NCBI RefSeq assembly: GCF_000153825.1
Contig: NZ_DS022299.1
Span: forward strand, 2,597,707-2,661,706
DNA from: Synechococcus sp. RS9916
GTDB lineage: Bacteria; Cyanobacteriota; Cyanobacteriia; PCC-6307; Cyanobiaceae
Reading direction: 5' to 3'
Length of the DNA: 64,000 nucleotides
Shown here: positions 45,847 through 55,158 of the stretch, one piece after another
Position numbering within the stretch: position 1 is the stretch's first letter
Layout: each line of letters begins with the position of its first letter
Notes under the pieces: generated by a model
Told to the model about the DNA's origin: nothing
What the model saw: only the letters and a program-made list of their open reading frames with translations
Database searches by the model: none
Translations under genes and position numbers: made by a program

Positions 45847-45960
45847 TCAGCTGAAACGTTGCCAGAGCAGGAGCCCCAGACGCATGCCGCTGAAGGTCAC
45901 GTAACCGGCCAGAACGATGAACAAGCCAATGGCAAGAGCATCGCGCAGTTTGCTGGGCAC
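45847..45960 (-). CDS. 37-residue single-span membrane protein
   Basis: GTG start at 45958-45960, stop 45847-45849, 32 bp before the DUF2470 gene. One hydrophobic helix (ALAIGLFIVLAGYVTFSG) is flanked by basic residues (SKLRD before; RLGLLLWQRF after). Composition and position between two genes in the same direction support a real small protein. It has no match to any photosystem subunit I know. Confidence 0.5.
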   Translation of the reverse strand: MPSKLRDALAIGLFIVLAGYVTFSGMRLGLLLWQRFS

Positions 45961-46012
45961 GGCAGGGTGAGATGGACGACTTCGATTCTCGCCTGAAACC
46001 AGGGGGCAACGC

Positions 46013-47245
46013 TCAGGATGTGAAGGCCAATCGCGCTAACCGTGCAACCCCTTGTGCGGGGGGGGCCTGGCTGCTGACGACCGGACAGCCCAGAACGCGC
46101 TCCCGAATCCGTCGCCACTGAGGATTGCGGGCGCCTCCACCGATGCTGATCACCCGTTGGGGTGGTAGTGCTCCCAGTGCTGTCAGTTTCGCCCAACCTT
46201 CCGATTCAATCCGTGCCATCCCTTCCAGCAGGCCATGTAGATGGCGGACATCGCTCACCGGTCTTGGGGTGAGCACCGGTTCGCAAAACGGGTCATCCTG
46301 TGGAAAGCGTTCCCCGATGGTGGGCAAGGGCCGGTAATTCAGGCCACTGCTGCATTCTGGATCAATCTGCCGACTCAGTTCGGCCAAGTCGATCCCGGGA
46401 AATTGTTGTTGCAGCACCCCTCCACCGCTATTGGAGGCCCCTCCACACAACCAGCGCCCTCCAACGCGATGGCTGGTGATGCCTACTCCCTCCAGTGGCT
46501 GGTCGGTGAACCGTTTCATCACCAACGTGGTCCCAAGCACCGTGATCCCGTCGTCGTCTCCTGGATCGGCGGCCAAAACAGCGGCATTGCTGTCCGTTGT
46601 GCCAGCAACAATGCTGACTCGGTTGCTGAGGCCAAGGCTTGCGGCCACTTCGGGATTGATGGTTCCGAGAATGTTCCCACTGGCGCGCACCTGCGGTAAA
46701 GCGTGGTGCCAGCTTGTTCCCAGCATTCCTTGGGGCCAGCGCTGGTCTTGCAGATGCCATCCCAGCCGCAGGTTGTTTCCTTCTTCTCCCCAACGCCAGT
46801 CCTGCAGCAACCAGCCTGTGACCCAGTCAGCCTGATGTCGCAACAGCACAGTGTCGCCGTGCTGTTGGATCAAGCGAAGCGCACGGGCCAGGCTTCCGCT
46901 GCTGCTGGCTGCTGGTCCACCATCGGTCGCCAGGTCCTGCAGCTGTTCCATGTGCTCTGGGCAAGCTTCGCTGTAAGCCAATGCTTGACCCAGGGGATCC
47001 CCCTGTTGCGTGCAGGCCAGAAGTGTTCCTGAGGTGCCGTCAACGGCAACTGATTGGATGCGAAGGCGTAGATCAGCCGCAATCGATTCGATTAAGACCC
47101 TGGTGGCTTGGGCCCAGTCCTGAGGGTGGCAAAGATTGTGGGTGTAAGCCGTTGCTGCAGTGTGCAGCAGCAAACCTTCGCCATTAATCAGAGCAATCCT
47201 GACGCCGCTGGTGCCCAGATCAATGCCGAGCGCCAGTGGTGTCAT
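46013..47245 (-). CDS. FGGY-family sugar kinase (ribulose/xylulose kinase-like)
   Basis: 410 residues. ATPase-fold signatures are LALGIDLGTSGVRIALI, VAVDGTSGTLLA, IVAGTTDSNAAVLAADPGDDD, VLGTTLVMKRFT and VISIGGGARNPQWRRIRERVLGCPV. FGGY kinases phosphorylate pentoses, glycerol and related sugars. Cyanobacterial members of this length act on D-ribulose or D-xylulose. Substrate is not deducible. It lies 6 bp downstream of metK. Confidence 0.87.
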   Translation of the reverse strand: MTPLALGIDLGTSGVRIALINGEGLLLHTAATAYTHNLCHPQDWAQATRVLIESIAADLRLRIQSVAVDGTSGTLLACTQQGDPLGQALAYSEACPEHMEQLQDLATDGGPAASSSGSLARALRLIQQHGDTVLLRHQADWVTGWLLQDWRWGEEGNNLRLGWHLQDQRWPQGMLGTSWHHALPQVRASGNILGTINPEVAASLGLSNRVSIVAGTTDSNAAVLAADPGDDDGITVLGTTLVMKRFTDQPLEGVGITSHRVGGRWLCGGASNSGGGVLQQQFPGIDLAELSRQIDPECSSGLNYRPLPTIGERFPQDDPFCEPVLTPRPVSDVRHLHGLLEGMARIESEGWAKLTALGALPPQRVISIGGGARNPQWRRIRERVLGCPVVSSQAPPAQGVARLARLAFTS

Positions 47246-47251
47246 CGTTGA

Positions 47252-48478
47252 TTAGCCTTGCTGTAAGGCTGCTGCCTTGGCGCTGACGTCCTCCCAGGGG
47301 AGGTTCAGATCAGGACGTCCAAAGTGACCATAGGCCGCAGTGTCTTGATAAAAGCGGCCTCCCCGTTGCTGGGGCAGGTTGCGGAGACCAAAGGTCTCGA
47401 TGATGGCGCCGGGGCGCAGGTCGAAATGCTTCTGCACCAGGGTTGTGAGTTCAGCATTGGAGACTTTGCCTGTGCCGAAGGCCTCCACAAGAATGGATAC
47501 GGGCTTGGCTACACCAATCGCATAGCTCAACTGCACTTCGGCACGCTCAGCCAGGCCAGCGGCGACGAGTGCCTTGGCCACATAGCGAGCGGCATAGGCA
47601 GCTGAACGATCCACCTTGGTGGGATCTTTGCCGGAGAAGGCGCCGCCACCATGACGGGCGTAGCCGCCGTAGGTATCCACAATGATCTTGCGGCCGGTGA
47701 GGCCAGCATCGCCTTGAGGGCCACCCACCACGAATTTGCCGGTGGGATTGACCAGGTATTTGGTGGTGTCGCGCTTGGGCTTCAGGGTGAGATCCGCGGT
47801 GGCGGGCTCGACCACATGGGTCCAGAGATCGGCACTGATGCGCTCACGGATTCCCTTCTCATCGGAGATGCCAGCCACTTCAGCGGTGTGCTGCGTCGAT
47901 ATCAGGATGGTGTCGATGGCCACCGGCTTGTCGTTTTCATAAACGACGCTCACCTGGGTTTTGCCATCAGGCAAGAGGTAATCCAGGGTGCCGTTGTGAC
48001 GCACCTCAGCAAGTCGCCGCGAGAGCCGGTGGGCCAGGCTGATGGGCAGCGGCATCAGCTCGGGCGTCTCATTGCAGGCGTAACCGAACATGATGCCCTG
48101 GTCGCCAGCGCCAACGAGATCCAAGGGATCGCCGGCGTGGTCGTCAGCTTCATCAACGCCCTGGGCGATATCTGGCGATTGTTGGTCCAAGGCGACCAAC
48201 ACCGCGCAACTGTTGGCATCAAAACCGCCAGCACGGGCGCCGCTGTAGCCGATGTCTTTGATCACGCTCCTCACCAGGCTGATGAAATCAACCTGGGCGT
48301 TGGAGGTGACTTCCCCCGTGATCATGCAGAGGCCAGTGTTCACCACGGTTTCGCAGGCGACGCGGCTGGAGGGATCCTGGGCCAGCAGCGCATCCAGCAC
48401 TGCATCACTGACCTGATCGCAGATCTTGTCGGGATGCCCTTCGGTGACCGATTCAGAGGTGAAAACGTATTGACTCAT
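47252..48478 (-). CDS. metK: S-adenosylmethionine synthase
   Basis: 408 residues. It makes SAM from methionine and ATP. Diagnostic motifs are [53 protein letters not shown] and [19 protein letters not shown]. The length and all ATP/Met-binding segments look intact. No SAM riboswitch is visible in the 50 bp upstream. It follows the HAD gene. Confidence 0.98.
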   Translation of the reverse strand: MSQYVFTSESVTEGHPDKICDQVSDAVLDALLAQDPSSRVACETVVNTGLCMITGEVTSNAQVDFISLVRSVIKDIGYSGARAGGFDANSCAVLVALDQQSPDIAQGVDEADDHAGDPLDLVGAGDQGIMFGYACNETPELMPLPISLAHRLSRRLAEVRHNGTLDYLLPDGKTQVSVVYENDKPVAIDTILISTQHTAEVAGISDEKGIRERISADLWTHVVEPATADLTLKPKRDTTKYLVNPTGKFVVGGPQGDAGLTGRKIIVDTYGGYARHGGGAFSGKDPTKVDRSAAYAARYVAKALVAAGLAERAEVQLSYAIGVAKPVSILVEAFGTGKVSNAELTTLVQKHFDLRPGAIIETFGLRNLPQQRGGRFYQDTAAYGHFGRPDLNLPWEDVSAKAAALQQG

Positions 48479-48528
48479 AAGACGCCAGACTTGGCAGCGA
48501 CTTTAGAGGTTGGTGGTCGGGGGGCTGA

Positions 48529-49326
48529 TCAGCGGTCAACCACTTGTAGCTCGTCCCAATGACTGATCAGATGCTCATGCTCAGTGAGATCGGGGCTGCG
48601 CCTCCATCCGGCCACGTAGCCCAGGCTGAGTCCGATCCCTGCCTGGCGCGCCATGAGCAGATCTGAATCTGCATCTCCGATCAATGCACAGCGCGAAGGC
48701 TGCAAACCCAGGTTGTCGCAGAGCTGATGCACTGCCTCAGGGTCTGGCTTATTCGGTCGATCATCAGCGCTCCAGATGCCGGCCATGTGCCCCTCGAGTT
48801 GATGACCTCGCAGGAAGTCCTTAATCCCTTGATGGGTGTCGTTACTGATCACAGCGCAGGTGACCCCAGCCGCGTTCAGCTGATCGAGAAAGGGTTTCGT
48901 GGCAGGAAGCAGGGGGCTTGGGTTGTGGTCAGCAGTGGTGCTTTGGGCCTGCCGCCATTGGGCGGCCTTTTCGAAGCTGCGGTCCGCCATCAGCAGAGCA
49001 CGGGGCCAAGACAGGCCCAACAGGGTGAACACGGTGGCAGTGGCCACCAGATTGTGCTGGCGTGAGGCAACGGCCAGCAGTCCGTCGGGGCTGACACTCT
49101 CTTTGCTCAGGCCATAGGCCTGCTGCATCAGGGTTCTTAATTGCTCCACCCGCTCGCTGGTGGCTGACTCTTCCGTGCTTGAAATCCAGCAGTCGCAAGC
49201 TGCTGCAATTCTGCTGTGCCCCTGTTCGATCAGTCGCGGCTCACTGTGGGAAAGGGTGCCGTCCTTGTCGAACAGCACCCCATCAAAGTCGCCCAAACAC
49301 TCACCACGTAGCAGGAGTTGGGCCAT
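48529..49326 (-). CDS. HAD-superfamily phosphatase (phosphoglycolate phosphatase-like)
   Basis: 265 residues. HAD motif I is FDGVLFDKDGTLSHSEPR (nucleophile Asp and DxT). Motif II is in CAVISNDTHQG, the conserved Lys in RPNKPDPEAVHQ, and motif IV in CALIGDADSDLLMARQAG. A cap domain lies between motifs I and II. The family includes phosphoglycolate phosphatases. The exact substrate is unknown. It starts 18 bp after rpsA. Confidence 0.87.
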   Translation of the reverse strand: MAQLLLRGECLGDFDGVLFDKDGTLSHSEPRLIEQGHSRIAAACDCWISSTEESATSERVEQLRTLMQQAYGLSKESVSPDGLLAVASRQHNLVATATVFTLLGLSWPRALLMADRSFEKAAQWRQAQSTTADHNPSPLLPATKPFLDQLNAAGVTCAVISNDTHQGIKDFLRGHQLEGHMAGIWSADDRPNKPDPEAVHQLCDNLGLQPSRCALIGDADSDLLMARQAGIGLSLGYVAGWRRSPDLTEHEHLISHWDELQVVDR

Positions 49327-49343
49327 TCACAGTGGGCTGAAGA

Positions 49344-50423
49344 TCAGCCCATCATGCCGTAGGCCTCTTCGCCTTCCTCAGCCTGCTCGAGCAGCATTTG
49401 CTTGTAGCGGGCGGCCATTTCTTCGGCCTTATCGAACACTTTCTGGGGATCGGTGAGCATGTCACCGGGTTCCGGCTCGAGCGCCTTCGTGGAGAGGGAG
49501 ATGCGACCGCGCTCTGCATCGAGGTCGATGATCATCACCTTCATCTGATCGTTCACGTTCAGCACCGAGTGGGGGGTCTCGATGTGCTCGTGGCTGATCT
49601 CGGAGATGTGCAGCAGACCGCTGACGCCACCGATGTCGATGAAGGCACCGTAAGGCTTGATGCCACGGACGGTACCGATGACCACTTCGCCCACTTCCAG
49701 GCGGTTCATCTTGCGCTCCACCAGGGCACGGCGATGGCTGAGCACAAGACGGTTGCGCTCTTCGTCCACCTCGAGGAATTTGAGGGGGAGGAAATCGGCG
49801 ACCAGTTCTTCTTTGGGCTTACGGGTGCTGATGTGGCTACCGGGGATGAAGCCGCGCAGGCCTTCAACGCGCACCAGTGCACCACCGCGGTTGGTGGCGA
49901 ACACTTCGGAATAGATGGTCGCGTCTTCTTTCTGAAGCTGACGCACACGCTCCCAAGCGCGCTGATATTCAATGCGGCGAATGGAGAGAGCCAGCTGGCC
50001 GTCTTCGTTCTCCTCACTCATGATGAAGAACTCGCGCACTTCACCGGGTTGCAGCACATCGCCGAGGCCCTCGACGCGGTTGATCGAGACCTCTTGCATC
50101 GGCATGAAGGCCGCGGTCTTGGCGCCGATGTCGATCATCGCGCCCTTGGACTCCAGGGCGAAAACGGTGCCGTTGACGATGTCGCCAGGCTTGAAGTTGT
50201 AGTCGTACTTGCTCAGCAGGGCTGCGAACTCGTCGAGGGAGAAACCAGCACTCTCGAGATCGCGTGGGTTGGCCCGGCTGCTCGGATCGTCAGCACTGGG
50301 CACATCCTCCGGAATGCTCAGGTCCTCTTCGGCGAAGGCTTCCGCCATCGTGGCCTCGGCTGCAGCGTCCTGCTCGCTGGTTGCTGCGGGGTCCTGAACC
50401 TGATCGGTGGAGGTAACAGACAT
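49344..50423 (-). CDS. rpsA: 30S ribosomal protein S1
   Basis: 359 residues. Three S1 RNA-binding domains: FKPGDIVNGTVFALESKGAM (about 85), YSEVFATNRGGALVRVEGLRG (about 170), and EVGEVVIGTVRGIKPYGAF (about 250). The cyanobacterial form has three or four, fewer than the six of E. coli. The N-terminal 60 residues are acidic and disordered, as is the C-terminus. It binds mRNA during initiation. nrdR lies upstream, the HAD gene downstream. Confidence 0.95.
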   Translation of the reverse strand: MSVTSTDQVQDPAATSEQDAAAEATMAEAFAEEDLSIPEDVPSADDPSSRANPRDLESAGFSLDEFAALLSKYDYNFKPGDIVNGTVFALESKGAMIDIGAKTAAFMPMQEVSINRVEGLGDVLQPGEVREFFIMSEENEDGQLALSIRRIEYQRAWERVRQLQKEDATIYSEVFATNRGGALVRVEGLRGFIPGSHISTRKPKEELVADFLPLKFLEVDEERNRLVLSHRRALVERKMNRLEVGEVVIGTVRGIKPYGAFIDIGGVSGLLHISEISHEHIETPHSVLNVNDQMKVMIIDLDAERGRISLSTKALEPEPGDMLTDPQKVFDKAEEMAARYKQMLLEQAEEGEEAYGMMG

Positions 50424-50522
50424 AGGGGGGTGGCGGTCTGCCCGGAGACAGTGCGAAAGGAAGGATGCCGAGGCCCGCCGACCTCAAGCAATCAATCTTC
50501 CATCCTACAGATCAGCCAGGGA

Positions 50523-50996
50523 TCAAACAGCAGCCAACTTGCCCTTCGGGGTGTGCATCCCCTCGAGGGTGGAGACAAAATCGCTGATGCCTTGGAATTG
50601 GCGGTAGACGGAAGCGAACCGCACGTAGGCCACTTCGCTGAGATCTTTCAGCTGCTCCAGCACCAGCTCTCCGATCTCCTGGCTGGTGATATCCCGGTTA
50701 CTCCGTTGTTGGAGGATCGCTTCCAAGTCGTCGACGACCGTTTCAAGGCGCTCGGCTGATACGCCCGTTTTTTCACAGGCCCGGCCAAGACCGTGGAGCA
50801 GCTTGGTGCGGCTGAAGGTTTCACGGTTTCCATTGCGCTTGAGCACCGTGATGGGCATGGTTTCCACCCTCTCGTAGGTGGTGAACCGGAATTCGCAATT
50901 CAGGCATTCGCGTCTCCGCCGAACACTTTTGCCGCTATCGGCAGCGCGGGACTCCAGAACCCGACTATCTGTGTGTTGGCAGGAAGGGCACTGCAC
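50523..50996 (-). CDS. nrdR: transcriptional repressor NrdR
   Basis: 157 residues, normal length. A zinc ribbon ([36 protein letters not shown]) is followed by an ATP-cone ([22 protein letters not shown]). It represses ribonucleotide reductase genes when dATP is high. No nrd gene is in the window. It lies about 170 bp downstream of psbT, with the psbBT terminator between. Confidence 0.97.
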   Translation of the reverse strand: MQCPSCQHTDSRVLESRAADSGKSVRRRRECLNCEFRFTTYERVETMPITVLKRNGNRETFSRTKLLHGLGRACEKTGVSAERLETVVDDLEAILQQRSNRDITSQEIGELVLEQLKDLSEVAYVRFASVYRQFQGISDFVSTLEGMHTPKGKLAAV

Positions 50997-51116
50997 CGCC
51001 CGATGACCTCGAAACTCAAAGTTGTTCCAAGTTTAGACGCGCTGTCGAGCTCTGAACAGGGCGTGTTGCAACTGGTTTTTGCGATTGCTTCTTTGGGAGA
51101 TCGGTGTGTTTTCGGC

Positions 51117-51145
51117 AATAAAAAACCCCGCCTGATGGCGGGGTT
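51117..51145 (-). terminator. psbB-psbT terminator hairpin
   Basis: Stem AACCCCGCC (51124-51132) with GGCGGGGTT (51137-51145), loop TGAT. On the minus strand it is followed by TTTTTATT. It lies 17 bp after the psbT stop. Confidence 0.9.
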
Positions 51146-51162
51146 GATGAACGAAACCTGAT

Positions 51163-51258
51163 CTACTTGCCGATCTTCGGGGGATCGCGGAAGGCGATCG
51201 CGAAGAAGAGAGTGGCAATCGCCAGGGTGAGGATGAGGATGTAAGCGAAGCTTTCCAT
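51163..51258 (-). CDS. psbT: photosystem II protein PsbT
   Basis: 31 residues, the normal size. It begins [18 protein letters not shown], a single thylakoid membrane helix, and ends FRDPPKIGK. PsbT sits at the PSII dimer interface near CP47. It follows psbB by 21 bp, the usual cyanobacterial arrangement. Confidence 0.97.
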   Translation of the reverse strand: MESFAYILILTLAIATLFFAIAFRDPPKIGK

Positions 51259-51279
51259 CGAGAGTCTCCGGTGGGGCGA

Positions 51280-52839
51280 TCAGCTGAGGGGGGTGCCTGC
51301 CGGGGGCACGTAGCCCTCGGGAAGACGACGGGTGGAACGGTCGCCCAGTTTCTGGAACAGACCGAACTCAACCTGTTCGCCCAGGTCGGGATCAATGCCG
51401 GCGAACACATCGCGGTAGAGGGTGCGAGCACCGTGCCAGATGTGGCCGAAGAAGAACAGTAGAGCGAAGCAAGCGTGGCCGAAGGTGAACCAGCCGCGGG
51501 GTGAGCTGCGGAAGGTGCCGTCGGAGTTATAGGTCTCGCGATCGAATTCGAACGCTTCACCCAGTTGAGCTTTGCGCGCCAGACGCTTCACGTCAGCAGG
51601 ATCGGTGAAGGTTTGGCCGTCGAGGGCTCCGCCGTAGACCGAGGCTGTCACGCCCTGCTGTTCGAAGGAGTACTTCGCTTCAGCACGACGGAAGGGGATG
51701 TCAGCGCGAACAATGCCGTCACTGTCTTCAAGCACGACAGGGAAGTTCTCGAAGAAGTTGGGAAGGCGACGGACCTGAAGGTCGCGACCGTCTTTGTCAG
51801 TGAAAGAGATGTGTCCAACCCAGCCGGTGGGGAGGCCATCACCATTCACCATCGGACCAACACGGAACAGGCCACCCTTTGCAGGGCTGTTGCCGACATA
51901 GTCGTAGAAGGCAAGCTTCTCGGGGATGGCGGCGTAAGCCTGTTCCATCGATGAGCCCTCGTCCATGGCGGTTTGGACGCGGCGGTTGATTTCAGTCTTG
52001 AAGTAGCTCTGGTCCCACTGATAACGGGTGGGGCCGAACAGTTCGACGGGAGTTGCTGCAGAGCCGTACCACATGGTGCCGGCCACGACGAAGGCTGCGA
52101 AGAACACAGCGGCAATCGCGCTTGAGAGCACCGTCTCAATGTTGCCCATACGCAGCGCTTTGTAGAGACGCTCAGGCGGACGGCTGGTGATGTGGAAAAT
52201 GCCGGCAATGATGCCAACAATGCCTGCGGCAATGTGGTGGGCGACGATGCCGCCCGGGTTGAAGGGGTTAAAGCCTTCTGGGCCCCATGCCGGTTGAACG
52301 GCTTCAAGGTGTCCTGTTAATCCGTAGGGATCAGAAATCCACATTCCGGGGCCAAATACACCAGTGAGGTGGAACGCTCCGAAGCCGAAGCAGCCAAGAC
52401 CGGCCAACAGCAGGTGAATGCCGAAGATCTTGGGCAGGTCGAGTGCCGGTTCACCGGTACGGGGGTCCTGCCAGATCTCGAGATCCCAGTAGGTCCAGTG
52501 CCAGATGGCAGCCAGCATCAGCAGGCCACTGAAAATGATGTGGGCAGCAGCGACGCCTTCAAAGCTCCAGAAGCCAGGGTCAACACCGGTTTCACCGGTG
52601 ATGCTCCAGCCACCCCAGCTCCCGGTCACACCGAGGCGGGCCATGAAGGGCATCACAAACATGCCCTGACGCCACATCGGATTCAGAACAGGATCCGAGG
52701 GGTCGAAAATGGCGAGTTCGTAAAGGGCCATCGAGCCGGCCCAGCCGGCAACGAGGGCGGTGTGCATGAGGTGCACGGCCAGAAGACGGCCGGGGTCGTT
52801 AATGACGACTGTGTGCACCCGATACCAGGGCAATCCCAT
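51280..52839 (-). CDS. psbB: photosystem II CP47 chlorophyll apoprotein
   Basis: 519 residues. Six membrane helices and a large lumenal loop. It begins [20 protein letters not shown] and contains [58 protein letters not shown] and [20 protein letters not shown]. It binds about 16 chlorophylls and funnels energy to the PSII centre. It is divergent from the ferredoxin gene. Confidence 0.98.
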   Translation of the reverse strand: MGLPWYRVHTVVINDPGRLLAVHLMHTALVAGWAGSMALYELAIFDPSDPVLNPMWRQGMFVMPFMARLGVTGSWGGWSITGETGVDPGFWSFEGVAAAHIIFSGLLMLAAIWHWTYWDLEIWQDPRTGEPALDLPKIFGIHLLLAGLGCFGFGAFHLTGVFGPGMWISDPYGLTGHLEAVQPAWGPEGFNPFNPGGIVAHHIAAGIVGIIAGIFHITSRPPERLYKALRMGNIETVLSSAIAAVFFAAFVVAGTMWYGSAATPVELFGPTRYQWDQSYFKTEINRRVQTAMDEGSSMEQAYAAIPEKLAFYDYVGNSPAKGGLFRVGPMVNGDGLPTGWVGHISFTDKDGRDLQVRRLPNFFENFPVVLEDSDGIVRADIPFRRAEAKYSFEQQGVTASVYGGALDGQTFTDPADVKRLARKAQLGEAFEFDRETYNSDGTFRSSPRGWFTFGHACFALLFFFGHIWHGARTLYRDVFAGIDPDLGEQVEFGLFQKLGDRSTRRLPEGYVPPAGTPLS

Positions 52840-53092
52840 GGGTCAGGTTCGGGGGAACGCAGCTGCTAAAGCAGCCAGACCTCGCGATCGTAAGGGGTGC
52901 TCCCTTGTGATCGGGCGCTGCTGTCGTGAGCTGCAACGTGTTGTGCCAGGGGTTTGGTCAAGTTGGCCATGCCCTGGCCCTGTGCTGTTGCTCGCTCGTG
53001 CCCGTGAGATGAGGAAGCCTTTGCGGGCGCCCACGGTTACAAAACGAAACTCTGGGCCTCAGAATGATGCGCTGACCTTTCTCTTGAGCGCC

Positions 53093-53584
53093 ATGCCCGT
53101 CATTCGATTCGTTCGTGAAGGTCGGGATGTGGAGTGCTACCCGGGCGAAAACCTTAGGGATGTGGCGCTCCGGGAGGGGATCGAGCTTTACGGCCTCAAG
53201 GGTCGGCTTGGAAATTGCAATGGCTGCGGCCAGTGCATTACCTGTTTTGTGGAGATCTCGGGTGGTGCTGGGCCAGATTCGCTGTCGCCGCGCACGGCCG
53301 TTGAGGACGCAAAGCTCAAGCGTCGCCCAGAAGATTGGCGCTTGGCCTGTCAGGCCCTTGTGCAACGGTCGGCGATTGTGTTGACCAAGCCCCAGACGGG
53401 CCTCCCTGATCGTGAAGGCAAAATTGCTGCCGCACGAGCCCAGGAGCTTCCGGCTGGTCCCACCGCCTGGCCCGTCGTGGAGGTGGATGAAGACGATGCC
53501 GATGAGTCGGCCGATGCCGGTGGCGAGTCGTCAGCCGAGGCCGGGGTTGAGCTGGATGCTGCTACGCCCGGTGACGAGGGCTGA
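53093..53584 (+). CDS. 2Fe-2S ferredoxin-like protein
   Basis: 163 residues from the ATG at 53093. The ferredoxin fold runs to about 110: [29 protein letters not shown] then [17 protein letters not shown] and WRLACQALV. The four cysteines of C-x2-C-x2-C type and the later Cys are all present. There is an acidic, disordered C-terminal tail of about 35 residues. It lies next to psbB and psbM, the known neighbourhood of this ferredoxin in cyanobacteria. The electron partner is unknown. Confidence 0.85.
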   Translation: MPVIRFVREGRDVECYPGENLRDVALREGIELYGLKGRLGNCNGCGQCITCFVEISGGAGPDSLSPRTAVEDAKLKRRPEDWRLACQALVQRSAIVLTKPQTGLPDREGKIAAARAQELPAGPTAWPVVEVDEDDADESADAGGESSAEAGVELDAATPGDEG

Positions 53585-53643
53585 TGCAAGGTTCCGGAAG
53601 GTCGCCGAACGGTGATACCTTCCGGATGCATCTTTTATCAGCC

Positions 53644-53748
53644 ATGGAAACCAACGATCTCGGATTTGTTGCCAGCCTGCTGTTTGTTCTGGTTCCGACG
53701 ATCTTCCTGCTCATCCTGTACATCCAGACCAACAGCCGCCAGGGTTGA
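53644..53748 (+). CDS. psbM: photosystem II protein PsbM
   Basis: 34 residues: [18 protein letters not shown] then a membrane helix to [11 protein letters not shown]. This is PsbM, a small subunit at the PSII dimer interface. The ATG at 53644 lies 60 bp after the ferredoxin stop. Confidence 0.97.
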   Translation: METNDLGFVASLLFVLVPTIFLLILYIQTNSRQG

Positions 53749-53774
53749 TTGAGGCGTGAGGCCGGAGGGGGTGA

Positions 53775-54623
53775 TCAGCCCCGCTCCGGTTCCCTGACCA
53801 GCATCACCGGGGCAGGTGCGTGCACTCGGATGTAATCGCTCACTGATCCACCCAACAACTTGTCGAGATCCACAAGGCCGCGGGCGACAAGTGGACGGCG
53901 GTCTTGGGAGGCAATCACCACCAGGTCTGCGTTGCTCTCTTCAGCGGCTTTGCAGACGCCCCGACCAACGTCGGCATCGGTGACGTGCATCGGCTTGAGT
54001 TCAACCCCAAAGGTGCGAGCCTTCTGAACCGCATTGTTCAGCAGGTCGTCGCCTTTGCTGGATGCGCCCCGAGATGGAGCCAGTTCCTGCCTGGCAACAT
54101 GCACGCCGATCAGCTGTCCGCCGGGGATGTCGCGGATCATTTCGCAGGCGATTTTGAGCGCGTCATCGCCGACGCCGGTGCCATCCACGGTCACCATCAA
54201 CCGGTTGACATGGCGGACATAAAGGTCATCGCGCACCAGCAGCATGGGTCTGGTTGAGAGCTGGAAGACGTACTGACTCGTGCTGTTGGCGAGGATCGAT
54301 TGCAGGCGTCCCAGGCCGCGGGAGCCCATCACAATCAGATCGGCATCCAATTCCTCTGCCACCTTCAGCACGGTTTGCTTGGCGTCGCCGTTGCGGATGA
54401 TCGAATTCACTTCGCTTGCATCCAAACCCATGCGTCCTACGGCTTGGGCCAGGAGCGATGCGGCGGCGCCCCAGTGTTCCTCAGAGCCTGCGCTGCCCTG
54501 TTCCGGGACGACATGAAGCAGGTTGATCCGCGCGGTGCGGAACCCGGGCAAATCCCGCAGCATTCGCACCATCTCTTCCACGTGTCCCTTGCCGGAATCG
54601 GCGATCAGGAGATTCTTGAACAC
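53775..54623 (-). CDS. tandem universal stress protein
   Basis: 282 residues from a GTG at 54621-54623 (VFKNLLIADSGKGHVEEM). Two UspA domains: the first with LDADLIVMGSRGLGRLQSILANSTSQYV (ATP-binding G2xG9GST-like), the second beginning LMVTVDGTGVGDDALKIAC and ending with LVVIASQDRRPLVARGL, DLDKLLGGSVSDYI. An upstream ATG at 54677 would leave only 1 bp to the divergent thioesterase gene; the GTG is preferred. Its stress signal is not known. Confidence 0.88.
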   Translation of the reverse strand: MFKNLLIADSGKGHVEEMVRMLRDLPGFRTARINLLHVVPEQGSAGSEEHWGAAASLLAQAVGRMGLDASEVNSIIRNGDAKQTVLKVAEELDADLIVMGSRGLGRLQSILANSTSQYVFQLSTRPMLLVRDDLYVRHVNRLMVTVDGTGVGDDALKIACEMIRDIPGGQLIGVHVARQELAPSRGASSKGDDLLNNAVQKARTFGVELKPMHVTDADVGRGVCKAAEESNADLVVIASQDRRPLVARGLVDLDKLLGGSVSDYIRVHAPAPVMLVREPERG

Positions 54624-54678
54624 GGTTTCGTTCAGGCTTTGCTGCAGCCTATGGCGAGACTCTGTCTTCAGAACCACG

Positions 54679-55134
54679 GTGACTGAGAGCGTTACGACTC
54701 ATCCATGGCGCCTTAAAAAGCGAGTTCTCCCGCAGCACACCGACCATGCTGGCGTGATGTGGCACGGCTCCTACGTGTCTTGGTTGGAAGAGGCTCGAGT
54801 CGAGGCTCTGGCTTCGGCAGGGATGCCCTATGGCCGGGTCTCTGAAGAGGGCTACGAGATGCCTGTGGTCCGGCTTGAGTTGACGTATCGCCATGCCTTG
54901 GCCCATGGCGATTTAGTGACGCTTGAAAGCAGGGCCCTACCGCGTCGGGGTGTGCGTTGGCCTTGGGAGTCCCGCTTCTGTCTCCCTGATGGAACGTGTG
55001 CGGCTGAGGCGACAGTGGAGCTCGTGCTGCTGCGTGTCGCAGATGGCAAACGTGGAGTGGTGCGGGAGGCGCCTGTCGCTTTGGCGGAAGCGCTCGCAGT
55101 GCTGGTGCGCGGCGAAGATCGCGCAGCTGATTAA
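54679..55134 (+). CDS. 4HBT-fold acyl-CoA thioesterase
   Basis: 151 residues from a GTG at 54679. Hotdog-fold signatures: RVLPQHTDHAGVMWHGSYVSWLEEARVEAL (catalytic Asp and Gly), VVRLELTYRHALAHGDLVTL, CAAEATVELVLLRV. It resembles YbgC/DHNA-CoA thioesterases. In cyanobacteria such enzymes can act in phylloquinone synthesis, which photosystem I needs. The exact substrate is unproven. Confidence 0.8.
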   Translation: MTESVTTHPWRLKKRVLPQHTDHAGVMWHGSYVSWLEEARVEALASAGMPYGRVSEEGYEMPVVRLELTYRHALAHGDLVTLESRALPRRGVRWPWESRFCLPDGTCAAEATVELVLLRVADGKRGVVREAPVALAEALAVLVRGEDRAAD

Positions 55135-55158
55135 GTAGTACCTTTGTACTGTTGGCGA

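Noticed and set aside
48479-48528. SAM riboswitch upstream of metK
   Set aside because: The gap is only 50 bp and shows no riboswitch-like structure.
47651-48562. Plus-strand 303-codon frame opposite metK
   Set aside because: Shadow of metK, which is unambiguous.
49398-50759. Plus-strand 453-codon frame opposite rpsA and nrdR
   Set aside because: Spans two clear minus-strand genes; no recognisable protein pattern.
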